From Candidatus Obscuribacter phosphatis (GTDB lineage: Bacteria > Cyanobacteriota > Vampirovibrionia > Obscuribacterales > Obscuribacteraceae), in the NCBI GenBank assembly GCA_001899315.1, contig MOYA01000001.1, positions 2,682,529 to 2,746,528 of the forward strand: a stretch of 64,000 nucleotides of DNA. Direction: 5' to 3'. Of this stretch, positions 7,737 to 16,561 are shown piece after piece; position 1 is the first letter of the stretch, and the number at the start of each line of letters is the position of its first letter. A program made the translations under genes and the position numbers. The notes beneath the pieces were generated by a model. That model searched no databases, was not told where the DNA came from, and saw nothing but the letters and a program-made list of their open reading frames with translations.

Positions 7737-8432
7737 ATGAGTTCTCAATTGGAATTTGCCAAGCATAAAGCAATACTGAAGACAGTTCTGGCGGCAACGC
7801 TTCTGGCTGTCGGCTTATTTGTCGTGCCAAATTTGAGCCAGGCGGCACCAGTTTCTGCCAAACAACAAGCTAGCAATATAGATGATTCTGAGGCAATGCT
7901 TTCTAAACTGATTAATGCCGACCTGATCAATACAAAAAAGACCAATACAGAAAAGAAATCTCCGCCCGAAAAGCCCAAAGCCAAGCCCAGCAAAGGACAG
8001 TTACAAGTAACGGTTAAGGCTGGCGAAAAGCTTTTGCCGGTGAAAGAAAGCCTTCAGATTGAGCGTGGAGAAGTAAAGAGCCTCAGTTCAACCGACGCTG
8101 TGCTGACCATCGAAACCATCGAAGACAAAGACAATTTCAAAGTGATTGCCCGCATCAAGGGCGACCTTTGTGGACGAGTAGAAATTGCTTTAGACCAAGA
8201 AAACTTTTCTATCAAAGGCTTTGACAGCCAGACTGCCACAAGTGCCAAGTCAGAAAAAGAACCAGAGAAGGGCGAACTAATCACAACCGAATCAAGCACA
8301 AGCTTTGAGCGTGCTTTCAGCCTCCCCTTCAAAGTGGCAAGCGACAAAGCACAAGCACTGGTTTCTAATTCAAGCCAAGAAATCGAAATAATTCTGCCTC
8401 GTCTGGAAAAGTCTCCGGGCGAAGACATGTAG
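7737..8432 (+). CDS. Secreted protein of unknown function
   Basis: A 231-residue protein with a convincing Sec signal peptide: positive n-region, hydrophobic core 'TVLAATLLAVGLFVVP', and likely cleavage after 'LSQAA' near residue 36. A Lys/Pro-rich linker follows (about residues 65-85). Then comes a domain predicted to be beta-rich ('LQVTVKAGEKLLPVKES', 'GRVEIALDQENFSIKGF'). It is probably periplasmic or outer-surface; I recognise no family. It is transcribed divergently from the dioxygenase gene and convergently with the small transporter gene that ends at 8478. Confidence 0.75.
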   Translation: MSSQLEFAKHKAILKTVLAATLLAVGLFVVPNLSQAAPVSAKQQASNIDDSEAMLSKLINADLINTKKTNTEKKSPPEKPKAKPSKGQLQVTVKAGEKLLPVKESLQIERGEVKSLSSTDAVLTIETIEDKDNFKVIARIKGDLCGRVEIALDQENFSIKGFDSQTATSAKSEKEPEKGELITTESSTSFERAFSLPFKVASDKAQALVSNSSQEIEIILPRLEKSPGEDM

Positions 8433-8477
8433 AGACAAAGAGAGCTAAAGAGAAATAAGAGAGCGAAAATTCAAAGT

Positions 8478-8885
8478 CTAGTCAGACTGCGGGTGCTTCA
8501 AATCAGCTTGAGAACTACTTGCTTCAGAAGTTTGCGAACTGAGTATATGTGGCGGCTTGGTGTCCATAAAGACCAGACAGACGGCGCCGACAATCAAAAC
8601 AAAAGCAGCTAGATAGTTCCATTTAAACTGCTCTTTAAGATAAAGCACCGAAAACCCACTAAAAACAAGCAAAGTGATTACTTCTTGAATGACCTTCAAC
8701 TGCGCTGTTGTGAACTGATAGCTGCCCAATCTGTTTGCCGGCACCTGAAAGCAATACTCCAGAAAAGCAATCAGCCAACTGACAAGAATCACTTCCCATA
8801 GAGGTGCCGACTTAAATTTGAGATGCCCATACCAAGCGAAAGTCATAAAAACATTGCTGATGACGAGCAATAAAATGGCAAACAC
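8478..8885 (-). CDS. DMT-superfamily small membrane protein (DUF486 type)
   Basis: A 135-residue four-helix inner-membrane protein. The core 'SNVFMTFAWYGHLKF', 'ISWLIAFLEY-CFQVPANRLG' and 'QLKVIQEVITLLVFSGFSVLYL' closely follows the DUF486 family of drug/metabolite-transporter-like proteins. The last about 25 residues after 'MDTKPPH' form a polar Ser/Gln-rich tail. Substrate and direction of transport are unknown. It lies 21 bp downstream of the DUF4239 gene on the same strand, so the two may be cotranscribed. Confidence 0.85.
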   Translation of the reverse strand: MFAILLLVISNVFMTFAWYGHLKFKSAPLWEVILVSWLIAFLEYCFQVPANRLGSYQFTTAQLKVIQEVITLLVFSGFSVLYLKEQFKWNYLAAFVLIVGAVCLVFMDTKPPHILSSQTSEASSSQADLKHPQSD

Positions 8886-8906
8886 GACTCAGGTCTCCAT
8901 AAAGAA

Positions 8907-9713
8907 CTAGAACTGGTTATGCATCACTTCAGGCGGCGGCGGTTCGCCTTTGTCGTAATAGCGAAAAATCATGCGGTCCAACCTGAACGAATCGGGCTTG
9001 ACGGCAAAGTCGCCGCTGAACGGAGAAGAAAAAACAAAAACTAGAAAAATATTGAGAGCGAGAGTTAGGGCAACAAGAATAGTCATAATCACTTGTGCCT
9101 TGAGATGTTCCACCGCAAAGAAATAAGTAAAGATAACAGTGAAAGAGCCGCCCACAATCAGGACCACCCAAAGCAAGGGCGAAACACCATGAGCAGCTGA
9201 AATAATGCGGGTGCGACGGTTCTGGGTCATTTCGCAGACCTGACTAATAAGTTCCTGATGCAAAGCCTTCTCGTCTTCTTCGCCCGGCTTTATCGAAGTA
9301 ATCTCTTTCCATATGGCCCAGACCGAACTAAAAGCTTTGACACTATAGCCGCCTTTCTCCATGGCTTTCCATTCTTCGCTCACTATTTCATCGGCATAGC
9401 GCACGCATAAACCCTTCAACTTTTCTCTTTTTGGCTCGGGCAAGCCATTGGCCAGCAAGTATATATTTGCTAGACCAGAAGCCTCTTGGTCGACCAAAAC
9501 CCGCAAGTCTTGGGCATGCTGCATGGTGTCCACCACGACAAAACCAAGCAGCACAGCATAGAGCGTGCCGACCACCGATAAGAGATAACCGGCTACCTCA
9601 TGGTAAGAAACCAGTACCTCGAAGCTTACTTTTCGACGCACATAAAGCATACCGGCCACAGACAAAGCCGTGGTCAAACAAACTGCTAGAAAGCCTGCCA
9701 GATATGAGTTCAT
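8907..9713 (-). CDS. DUF4239 (bestrophin-like) membrane protein
   Basis: A 268-residue inner-membrane protein with two N-terminal helices (about 5-25 and 43-65), a central cytoplasmic helical region of about 110 residues, and two more helices (about 178-225). The segment 'LYAVLLGFVVVDTMQHAQDL' followed by 'EASGLANIYLLANGLP' is the hallmark of the DUF4239 family, which is distantly related to bestrophin-type channels. The biochemical role is not established. The start overlaps the end of the thiamin gene by 4 bp, so it is likely cotranscribed with that gene; a functional link to thiamin is not obvious. Confidence 0.85.
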   Translation of the reverse strand: MNSYLAGFLAVCLTTALSVAGMLYVRRKVSFEVLVSYHEVAGYLLSVVGTLYAVLLGFVVVDTMQHAQDLRVLVDQEASGLANIYLLANGLPEPKREKLKGLCVRYADEIVSEEWKAMEKGGYSVKAFSSVWAIWKEITSIKPGEEDEKALHQELISQVCEMTQNRRTRIISAAHGVSPLLWVVLIVGGSFTVIFTYFFAVEHLKAQVIMTILVALTLALNIFLVFVFSSPFSGDFAVKPDSFRLDRMIFRYYDKGEPPPPEVMHNQF

Positions 9714-11335
9714 CTATAGAGATCTAAATTAGCCTTTTCGCCAGTACTCTCACTTGAAGCAATGCGAGGAGCCTCTTCAGTGGAAGGGGTAACCGAAGCA
9801 TCAAAACTTCTATCGATACCAGAGGGCAGACCACGTCTCTCAAAGAGTCTAAGCCATTTCTCGAGCCGGATAGATAGATCGTGCCCAGCTGAAAGATCGC
9901 GATAGACCGCTATTGAATCTACACCGGTAGCCAAAACTGCAGTGGCATTCTCTAATGAAATACCACCAGCGGCAACGATTGGAAAATCAAGTACTTTGCG
10001 CCAGCGCACCAAGGCGGTCAAACCTTCATGGGCTTCTTTGTGAGTTTCATCATCAAAAACCGGTCCCACTGTGATATAGCTTGGCTTGAAGGCAAGGGCG
10101 CGAGCCACTTCCCAATAAGCGCGGGCAGTCACACCGAGCTTCAAGCCGCTATCAGACAGGCGGGTGAGATCGTGACTAACCAGGTCAGCCTGGCCAAGAT
10201 GGACGCCGCTTGCACCATATTCGATGGCAAGGTCGACATAGTCGTTGACAAAAAGCTCGCAGCCCATTTGACGACAAAGCCTTGCTGCATCTCTAATCTC
10301 AAAAGACAAAGCCTCGCCGCTCAAATTCTTTATGCGCAGCTGAATATGCTTGACTCCGGCAGTGACTAAACGCTCGACCATGGCAAAAGAATCGACTATT
10401 GGATAGAAGCCCAGATTGCTGGTGGGGCGGAAAGCCATGCGCTGCCTGCCTTCTTCCCCGGTGAGGGTAAGCCAAGGCAAGGTGGACTGATCGCATTGCC
10501 ACTGACCGTGCGACATCACCTGCGCCCCTTTGCCGGGGGCAAGCAAGCTGTCTAGAGACTGATTGAGATAAGAGCGAGCAATGACAAGCCCATCCATAAT
10601 GTTATGACCCAAGCAAACCGCCCCGGCTAGAGCAGAGGCAAGAGTATCGCTCTTGCCCAAGGTCTCGCGGGTGGTCCGACGCAGGCTGGAAAGCCAGAGC
10701 CCGCTCACGCCATTAGTGAAATAGTCTTGGCTGAAAGAGCCTTTACGCCCGCCTCCCGTCAACAAAACAGAACGCGGACCGGCAACGACAAGCTTCATGC
10801 CCAATTCTTCTATGTATTGGTCTAAGGCGCTGCGGTCATCTAGAGCGGGCATCTGCCCCGCTTGCTCGCCCAAGAAATAGCCGGCCTTGGTCAAACTGAC
10901 TGTGATCATATGACAGAGAGGCAAGAGTTTTTCTTTGATTGCCCGGAAAAGCGGATTATCGCTCAAAGAAAGGACCGTTTGGCCCTCGCCCAAAACTGGG
11001 TCGTAAATGACAAAGCGAGGTTTTTCGGCTGAAATGAAAGATACCAACTCTTCCACTTGTTCAACCGAATCGATATAGCCAATCTTTAGAGCCGCCACTT
11101 TAGAGTCGGCGGCCAGTGTCGACAACTGCGCGGCGAAAGCCTTTGCCCCAACCGGGCTGACCAATTCGCAGCGGCTGGTGTCGGCAGCCATGACGCCGCT
11201 GCAAACAGCAGAGGCATAAACGCCGAGCCCGCTCAAAGTCTTCAAGTCGCAGGCCAGCCCACGGGCTGAGCTGCCGTCGAAATTGTTAACCACCAGTGCT
11301 AGTTCTTTAGCTAACAACTTGCCCTCCCGCTCCAA
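9710..11335 (-). CDS. ThiD-ThiE fusion protein with altered active-site motifs
   Basis: A 541-residue bifunctional-looking enzyme for the HMP-phosphate kinase and thiamin-phosphate synthase steps of thiamin biosynthesis. Residues about 10-275 follow the ThiD ribokinase fold ('DLKTLSGLGVYASAV', 'YDPVLGEGQTVLS'). Residues about 308-510 follow ThiE ('IQLRIKNLSGEAL', 'SGVHLGQADL', 'VAAGGISLENA'). Both halves deviate. ThiD has no GTGC catalytic-Cys motif (here 'GKSDTLASALAG') and a degenerate N-terminal glycine loop. ThiE has 'TARAYWE' where STH is usual, 'NDY' for NDR and 'FDDETHK' for FPTxTK. It may therefore be a weak or specialised enzyme, or partly a pseudoenzyme. No TPP riboswitch core is seen in the 213-bp upstream gap. 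Confidence 0.85.
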   Translation of the reverse strand: MEREGKLLAKELALVVNNFDGSSARGLACDLKTLSGLGVYASAVCSGVMAADTSRCELVSPVGAKAFAAQLSTLAADSKVAALKIGYIDSVEQVEELVSFISAEKPRFVIYDPVLGEGQTVLSLSDNPLFRAIKEKLLPLCHMITVSLTKAGYFLGEQAGQMPALDDRSALDQYIEELGMKLVVAGPRSVLLTGGGRKGSFSQDYFTNGVSGLWLSSLRRTTRETLGKSDTLASALAGAVCLGHNIMDGLVIARSYLNQSLDSLLAPGKGAQVMSHGQWQCDQSTLPWLTLTGEEGRQRMAFRPTSNLGFYPIVDSFAMVERLVTAGVKHIQLRIKNLSGEALSFEIRDAARLCRQMGCELFVNDYVDLAIEYGASGVHLGQADLVSHDLTRLSDSGLKLGVTARAYWEVARALAFKPSYITVGPVFDDETHKEAHEGLTALVRWRKVLDFPIVAAGGISLENATAVLATGVDSIAVYRDLSAGHDLSIRLEKWLRLFERRGLPSGIDRSFDASVTPSTEEAPRIASSESTGEKANLDLYR

Positions 11336-11548
11336 TCACGAAGATTAATTGACGATAGGCTAACAGTAGCTCATTTATCAATGCCGCTCAAGAGCAAAGA
11401 GCTAAGAAGAATCAGCACAGCATGCCGATTTCAACTGCAAAGGCGGTTTTCGCATAGCGTTTATATAGACACCACCAGACCATTAAAGAGCAACTTAATA
11501 TCGAAAGCATAACAATTAAAATTAGCGCCGGCGGGGCAAATTTTACTT

Positions 11549-13720
11549 ATGAAACCAGGCTATAAAAAAATCGACCTCAATAGCAGAGCCGATCGCAAGC
11601 GCGCCAAAATTTTGTTCTACACCCACCCCATTTGGCTTGTGGGGCTTCCCTTTGTCGTTTTCACCTCGACCTCGCAGAGCGACAGGCTCATCCCCTACAC
11701 AAACAATATAGTCCTCGACCTAATCCTGCTTTTGGTTTCCAGCCTTTGCCTGGCAAAAGCCTATAGCCTCAAACGACTAACTTTCACCTATAACGCCAAG
11801 AAAAGACCGGCATCAATTATTTTTCAAAGCAACGGCGATCTGGCTATTAGAAGGTCAACAAGCGACAGCGGCACCCTGGTAGACAGCAACAAACTAGATT
11901 CGTCTCAGGTATCCGACCTACTAGATTTCATCGAGGCCCACCCAAGAGTGGCTAACGCCGTCACCAAGCAAAACTTACTCAATCTGCGCAACCGCAAAAG
12001 AGCCGAAGAACGCAGCGCTAGAGCCCAAGAACTAGAGATAAGATTTTCGGACGGCTCTAATCTGCAGAGACTTTTGGAAGTACTAAGAGACAATGAAGCT
12101 TCTATCGCTGCTAGTTTCAAAGTCTTCAGTTATCCGCTCGTGCTCTTTATCTTGCCCTATCTTTGCAAATCAGCCTGTCGCTGGTATATGGTCAGTTTCT
12201 GCGGTCTTTCACCCAACGCTACTTATCATGACGCTTTCGACGGCCATAGCGGAATCTTCGACATACTCTCTATCTTCCTCGGTCTGCCACTCTTTGTCAT
12301 CGGGGCACTCTCAGGCGCACTAAGTTTTCCCTTTGCCCTGGCCCTCACTGTTTCATCTAGCAATATTTATGGGCAATTGGCTATAGCAGCAATATCGTTG
12401 GCTGTCTTTGCCTATTTGCTGACCGAGCTTCTCAAGCCAAACAAAATCACCTTTTCTGACAAAGGCATCTGTCTTTGCACACGCCTAGGCGGTCTGGAGT
12501 TTAACAAGAAAAGCCTAAACTGGCAGGAAGTGAGCAATGTCACACTGAAGAAAGAATCTATCGACCCGCATAAGTGGAAAATCTGCTTCTGGAAGAAAGA
12601 CAAGTCATTTCTAGAAACTAATTTGAGCGGTTTCACACAGCCCGATATAGGACTTTCTTTTCTGCGCTTTCTTGAAAAACATATCGCCGAAATACCGCGC
12701 GACGCCGAGATTGAAAGCGCCATCAAAGGGACCGCTGCCACAAGCTTCACCGAACTTTGGCTAAGCTCACTGGCCACGCCACCCAAACGAGACAAACTGA
12801 CTCCTCTTGAAAAAGGGCACTATCTAAAAGAAGGGCTGTATCAAATAGAGAGTATCTATGCCGCCGGCGGGCAAGGTCTCACCTATACCGCTGCTGCCCG
12901 CGAAGACTTGCAGACAGTGATTATCAAAGAATCGGTCTTGCCCCTATATGTCGACGAAAAAATCAGACGCAAAGCCCTCGAATCTTTCGAAGCAGAAGCA
13001 AAGCTATTGCAAACTCTCAGGCACCCAAATATAGTCAAACTCTTAGATTACTTTATCGAAGACCACCGCTCTTATTTGGTTTTGGAACGTATTAACGGCA
13101 GAGACCTGCGCGATCGCGTCGAAGCAAGTCTTGAATTGACCGGCGAAAGTGGTTTTGATGCCGAGACTATACTAAGCTATGCCCGGCAAATGCTCGATGT
13201 GCTCGATTATCTACACGCACTTTCACCACCGGTGGTGCACCGCGATTTCACCCCAGACAATCTAGTGCTCGATCAAAGCAACCAGCTCTATCTTATCGAC
13301 TTTGAAGTGGCTCGTCTGCATAGAGGCGAAAGCAATGCTTCGGCAACCATGGTGGGCAAGCATTCCTATATTCCGCCTGAACAAATCAGAGGCAATCCCT
13401 CTCCGGCTTCAGATCTCTATGCCCTAGGCGCCACTCTCTATTTTCTTTATATGGGCAAAGATCCCGAACCACTAAGCCGTCTAGCTTTGCAGGCAAAAGA
13501 GACAAGTTCAAGTTTTGAAAAACTGAATAACTTAATCGGCATGCTTACCCAATTAGACGAGAGTAAACGACCATCAATTGCTCAAATTAAGGCACTGGTC
13601 TATGACGAAAAAGAAGAAATAGTAGAAAGAGCAGAAATAATTGAAAGATCAGAAGAGCCACTGACCATCAAGATCAAAGAAAAGGAACTCGAAAGCGTGC
13701 AAGAGGCAGCGGAGGCATGA
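11549..13720 (+). CDS. Membrane-anchored Ser/Thr protein kinase with PH-like module
   Basis: A 723-residue protein. The N-terminal half is membrane-associated, with a helical hairpin at about residues 24-75 and more helices at about 195-292. It is followed by a PH-like stretch ('ITFSDKGICLCTRLGG', 'SLNWQEVSNVTLKK') at about 298-380. After a linker containing 'SFTELWLSSL', a Hanks-type kinase domain runs from about 428 to 690. Glycine loop 'AGGQGLTY', ATP lysine in 'VIIKES', and catalytic 'HRDFTPDN' are present. The metal-binding motif is DFE instead of DFG, and the HRD+2 lysine is replaced by Thr. Asp and Asn are kept, so activity is plausible. The last 4 bp overlap the next kinase gene, suggesting that the two kinases are made together. 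Substrate unknown. Confidence 0.88.
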   Translation: MKPGYKKIDLNSRADRKRAKILFYTHPIWLVGLPFVVFTSTSQSDRLIPYTNNIVLDLILLLVSSLCLAKAYSLKRLTFTYNAKKRPASIIFQSNGDLAIRRSTSDSGTLVDSNKLDSSQVSDLLDFIEAHPRVANAVTKQNLLNLRNRKRAEERSARAQELEIRFSDGSNLQRLLEVLRDNEASIAASFKVFSYPLVLFILPYLCKSACRWYMVSFCGLSPNATYHDAFDGHSGIFDILSIFLGLPLFVIGALSGALSFPFALALTVSSSNIYGQLAIAAISLAVFAYLLTELLKPNKITFSDKGICLCTRLGGLEFNKKSLNWQEVSNVTLKKESIDPHKWKICFWKKDKSFLETNLSGFTQPDIGLSFLRFLEKHIAEIPRDAEIESAIKGTAATSFTELWLSSLATPPKRDKLTPLEKGHYLKEGLYQIESIYAAGGQGLTYTAAAREDLQTVIIKESVLPLYVDEKIRRKALESFEAEAKLLQTLRHPNIVKLLDYFIEDHRSYLVLERINGRDLRDRVEASLELTGESGFDAETILSYARQMLDVLDYLHALSPPVVHRDFTPDNLVLDQSNQLYLIDFEVARLHRGESNASATMVGKHSYIPPEQIRGNPSPASDLYALGATLYFLYMGKDPEPLSRLALQAKETSSSFEKLNNLIGMLTQLDESKRPSIAQIKALVYDEKEEIVERAEIIERSEEPLTIKIKEKELESVQEAAEA

Positions 13721-15189
13721 AGAACACCGAAGTCTCAATCAACTATAAATCTAACGGGTTAGAGTCTGTTAGAGACTTACTTATGTCTAGTATGACTCTC
13801 TGGGCAATCATTTTCCCCGGAATATCCATATATGCCGCCGTCTGCGAAGCAAGCCCCTTTTCTATTTTCATCATGCTCGGCTCTCTTGTGTTTGCCGCCG
13901 TCTGCCTCTGGCTGCTGCTTCTTGCTTCTGATAATCGTATAGTGCTTTCAAGAAGCGGGCTAAGAGTGCCCAGCCGCCTCACTCTCTTTGCCTTCGGCAG
14001 AGAAGAGATACCCTGGCAGCAAATCGAAGCGGTGCAAGTACTGGACGCCCTAGACCAAGACGACCGCCATTGCATAAGCCAAGTACAAAAGCGGCTGCTC
14101 TTTAAACTAAAAGACCAAGACGAATTTGAAATCACCTTGAATCAAATAGCCGAGAAAGACGTAGAGAAGCTCCTTCTCTCTCTTTCGGTTTGGCTTGAAG
14201 ACGAAAAAGTCAGACCGCTGATGGCGGTGAAGTGGGGTCAGTCTATTGATATTGAGGGCCAAGACAAACCCGAAACCTATACAAACCTCTGGGAAAAAGA
14301 GCTGGAAAGCCGCTATACCTCCACCGCATTTATGCCGCTTGAACCAGGGCATAAATTATTGTCTGGCAAGTTGAAAATTATCAAGCAACTTTCTTTTGGA
14401 GGGCTATCTGCTGTTTATCTGGCTCAAAAAGAAGAGAAAGAACTTTGTGTCTTAAAAGAAGCCACACCGCCCCAAACAGCCAAACAAGCCCTTAAAGATA
14501 AGGCCGCCGAACTATTTGCCCGCGAAGCCGAACTCTTGCTCAAGCTCTCGCACCCGCAATTGGTAAAAGTAATCGACTATATTTTTGAGGACGGACGGAC
14601 ATATTTAGTGCTCAACTATATAGAAGGGACAAACTTGAGACAGTTGGTCAGAGAAAGAGGCGCACTAGAAGAAGACCAAGCGCTGGAAATCATAGCCTCG
14701 CTCACCGAACCACTGGAATATATGCACAACCTCTCACCGCCGGTGGTGCACCGCGACATTAGCCCCGAGAATATAATCTTAGGAGAAGACGGCAAGCCAA
14801 TCTTGATAGACTTCGGCGCCGCCAGCGAATATCTAGGCACCGCTACGGGCACCCTGGTGGGCAAGCAATGCTATATCTCTCTGGAACAGTTCAAGGGTAA
14901 AGCCCAGATAGCAAGCGATTATTATTCACTGGGAGCGACTCTCTATTTTTTATTGACCGGCTCTGACCCGATACCACTAACTGCCTCAAACCCAGCGGAG
15001 AAGCGCCCCGAGCTCTCGCCCCTGGCTTGCCAACTGACCAGCTCGCTCACTGCCCTAGATCTAAGCGATAGACTTTTCGACCCGATTGCAATTAGAAACC
15101 TGGTGCAAAATCAGAAAGATCTGAACAAAGAAACTAATCGGCAAGAAGAAAAAGACTCTTCAAACGAAGTTAGACTTGTCGACCGATGA
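13717..15189 (+). CDS. Membrane-anchored Ser/Thr protein kinase, paralogue of the preceding gene
   Basis: A 490-residue shorter version of the upstream kinase. It has two N-terminal helices (about 23-75) and a PH-like region ('RIVLSRSGLRVPSRLTLFAF', 'IPWQQIEAVQVL'). The same linker motif recurs as 'TYTNLWEKEL', followed by a kinase domain from about residue 212. The catalytic loop is HRDISPEN (H345 region), which lacks the usual Lys but keeps Asp and Asn, and here DFG is intact. The glycine loop is 'FGGLSAVY' and the activation segment ends in 'GKQCYISLEQF'. The ATGA overlap with the upstream gene points to translational coupling. The 3' end overlaps the convergent gene at 15160 by 30 bp. Confidence 0.88.
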   Translation: MKNTEVSINYKSNGLESVRDLLMSSMTLWAIIFPGISIYAAVCEASPFSIFIMLGSLVFAAVCLWLLLLASDNRIVLSRSGLRVPSRLTLFAFGREEIPWQQIEAVQVLDALDQDDRHCISQVQKRLLFKLKDQDEFEITLNQIAEKDVEKLLLSLSVWLEDEKVRPLMAVKWGQSIDIEGQDKPETYTNLWEKELESRYTSTAFMPLEPGHKLLSGKLKIIKQLSFGGLSAVYLAQKEEKELCVLKEATPPQTAKQALKDKAAELFAREAELLLKLSHPQLVKVIDYIFEDGRTYLVLNYIEGTNLRQLVRERGALEEDQALEIIASLTEPLEYMHNLSPPVVHRDISPENIILGEDGKPILIDFGAASEYLGTATGTLVGKQCYISLEQFKGKAQIASDYYSLGATLYFLLTGSDPIPLTASNPAEKRPELSPLACQLTSSLTALDLSDRLFDPIAIRNLVQNQKDLNKETNRQEEKDSSNEVRLVDR

Positions 15190-15663
15190 AGTACTGAAAC
15201 CACGCTGCTCATCGTAGGTAATACGAATCGAGCCATCGGCATTGGTCCAAAAATAAATGCCGGCACCGGCATTGACCTTGCGCAGTGTTTCATCGAAATT
15301 GGGGGCGATAACATCGATATCACCATCAGGACGTAAGTGAAAGATTACTTCGCCAAACTCAGTGCTGACGCGAAAATAACCGCCGTCACGTAAGGTTTGG
15401 GTATAAGAGCTATCACTGTCGTAGAAAGTCAGATCGCCGTTTGGATGCTGAATTTTGCCGGCACCGCCACCCAAATCTACAACCAGATCTCCGCTTGACT
15501 TCGCACCATTGCCGCCCTTAGAGACAAGCAGGTCTTCTTGACCCGCCTCTCTTGCTTGTTCGACTTGCTCGACTTGCGCTTCGGTGCCGGCCAACTCATC
15601 AGCCAGAGCTTCTAAAGATAGCCCTGACAGCGGTTCTTGATTGGGGTTGCCGGAATTACTCAT
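15160..15663 (-). CDS. Hypothetical protein with beta-hairpin repeats
   Basis: A 167-residue soluble protein. The N-terminal 60 residues are acidic and low-complexity (Glu/Gln/Ala). The C-terminal 100 residues look like repeated beta-hairpins with Gly-Asp turns ('GGGAGKIQHPNGDLTFY', 'VIFHLRPDGDIDVIAP', 'IYFWTNADGSIRITYD'), as in toxin-linker or 'YD/T-fold'-like sheets. No catalytic motif or signal peptide is visible. It converges on the second kinase gene with a 30-bp overlap, so antisense effects on that mRNA end are possible. Function unknown; the ordered repeat pattern makes a real protein likely. Confidence 0.65.
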   Translation of the reverse strand: MSNSGNPNQEPLSGLSLEALADELAGTEAQVEQVEQAREAGQEDLLVSKGGNGAKSSGDLVVDLGGGAGKIQHPNGDLTFYDSDSSYTQTLRDGGYFRVSTEFGEVIFHLRPDGDIDVIAPNFDETLRKVNAGAGIYFWTNADGSIRITYDEQRGFSTSSVDKSNFV

Positions 15664-15770
15664 TAAAAGACGGCCTTTGCCGGTTGAATGTGACCGATTT
15701 CATAATGAAAGCGGCGGCCCTAAGAGCCAGCGCTAATTATACAGGCTCGATTAATGGGTGGAGATATAAG

Positions 15771-16235
15771 TCAGGCCACACCTTCGCTTCTCTTGTCATT
15801 CTTACCGCCAAAGTCGACAGAAGAAACACTGTGGACAAATTGCACTTCCAAACGCTGCAAAGTCTTGCGGGCCCGGTTGCAAACATATGGATTCTCATCA
15901 TCGAGAAGCATAGCCAGAGTTTCACGAGGCAGATCGTAGTTCTCGGCCAGGCTATATCTGATATCTGGATTGGTATCAGCAAGCAGTACTTGTAGAATTG
16001 CCGGCTTGAGCCCTGAAGAGACGGCTGCATTACAAGTAAGCATAAGGCGCACAGCAGGCTCAGGATGCTTGCTGAATGCCTCTAAAAGCGAGTCGGGCAA
16101 GTGTGGACTGACAGCCAATAAAGAAAGTAATGCCGGTCGATCAAACAATTGTTGAGCCAGTTCGGCAAGAATGTCACTATCGGTTTCGGTTGAAGCTACC
16201 TGGTTGACCAAAAAAAAGAAATCGTCGAAAAGCAT
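15771..16235 (-). CDS. LRV/HEAT-like repeat protein
   Basis: A 154-residue all-helical repeat protein. Repeats of about 24 residues have the pattern 'L..LA..P.LPDSLLEAFSKHPEPAVRLMLTCN', then 'DTNPDIRYSLAENYDLP', then 'DDENPYVCNRARKTLQRL'. These resemble leucine-rich-variant or HEAT-like repeats used as protein-binding scaffolds. The C-terminal repeat is clearly similar to the end of the divergently transcribed protein at 16562-17356 ('DVRFRVAECYSVP', 'DENPHVAFRAQKTVWRI'), so they are paralogues from a local duplication. No catalytic motif is present. The binding partner is unknown. Confidence 0.75.
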   Translation of the reverse strand: MLFDDFFFLVNQVASTETDSDILAELAQQLFDRPALLSLLAVSPHLPDSLLEAFSKHPEPAVRLMLTCNAAVSSGLKPAILQVLLADTNPDIRYSLAENYDLPRETLAMLLDDENPYVCNRARKTLQRLEVQFVHSVSSVDFGGKNDKRSEGVA

Positions 16236-16561
16236 AATTACAGCCCCGGCTTGAGAGTAACAGCAGTGGCTCCATTACTACATTAGTACCGATGCCGGTT
16301 TCTGAACAGTGGGAAAACTCATATGTTCGGAAGGGTTAACTATACATTTCGCAAAATAGCGTGATTAACACTCACTTTTAATCTAGCGCGGCTTTGCGCC
16401 TTTACATTGGCGCACCGCTTAGAACCCTCACCAATAGGGGTTTTCGAGACACAGAAAAAGGAAAAGCAAAATTCTCTGAGCCTCAGCCCTTAACTCTTTC
16501 AAGAAAACCTATAGAACTTTATAGCCAAACCCCAACCCCGCAATTGGCCAGGCGACTAATA
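16236..16561. other. Intergenic region between divergent repeat-protein genes
   Basis: About 326 bp if the rightward gene starts at 16562. It must hold promoters for both divergent genes. The rightward frame is open back to a TTG at 16394, so part of this may be coding. I see no strong -35/-10 pair, hairpin or repeat that I would defend. Confidence 0.4.

Noticed and set aside
11336-11548. Possible TPP riboswitch before the thiamin fusion gene
   Set aside because: Neither the CUGAGA-type nor the conserved 3' core is visible on the minus strand, and no convincing paired stem was found.
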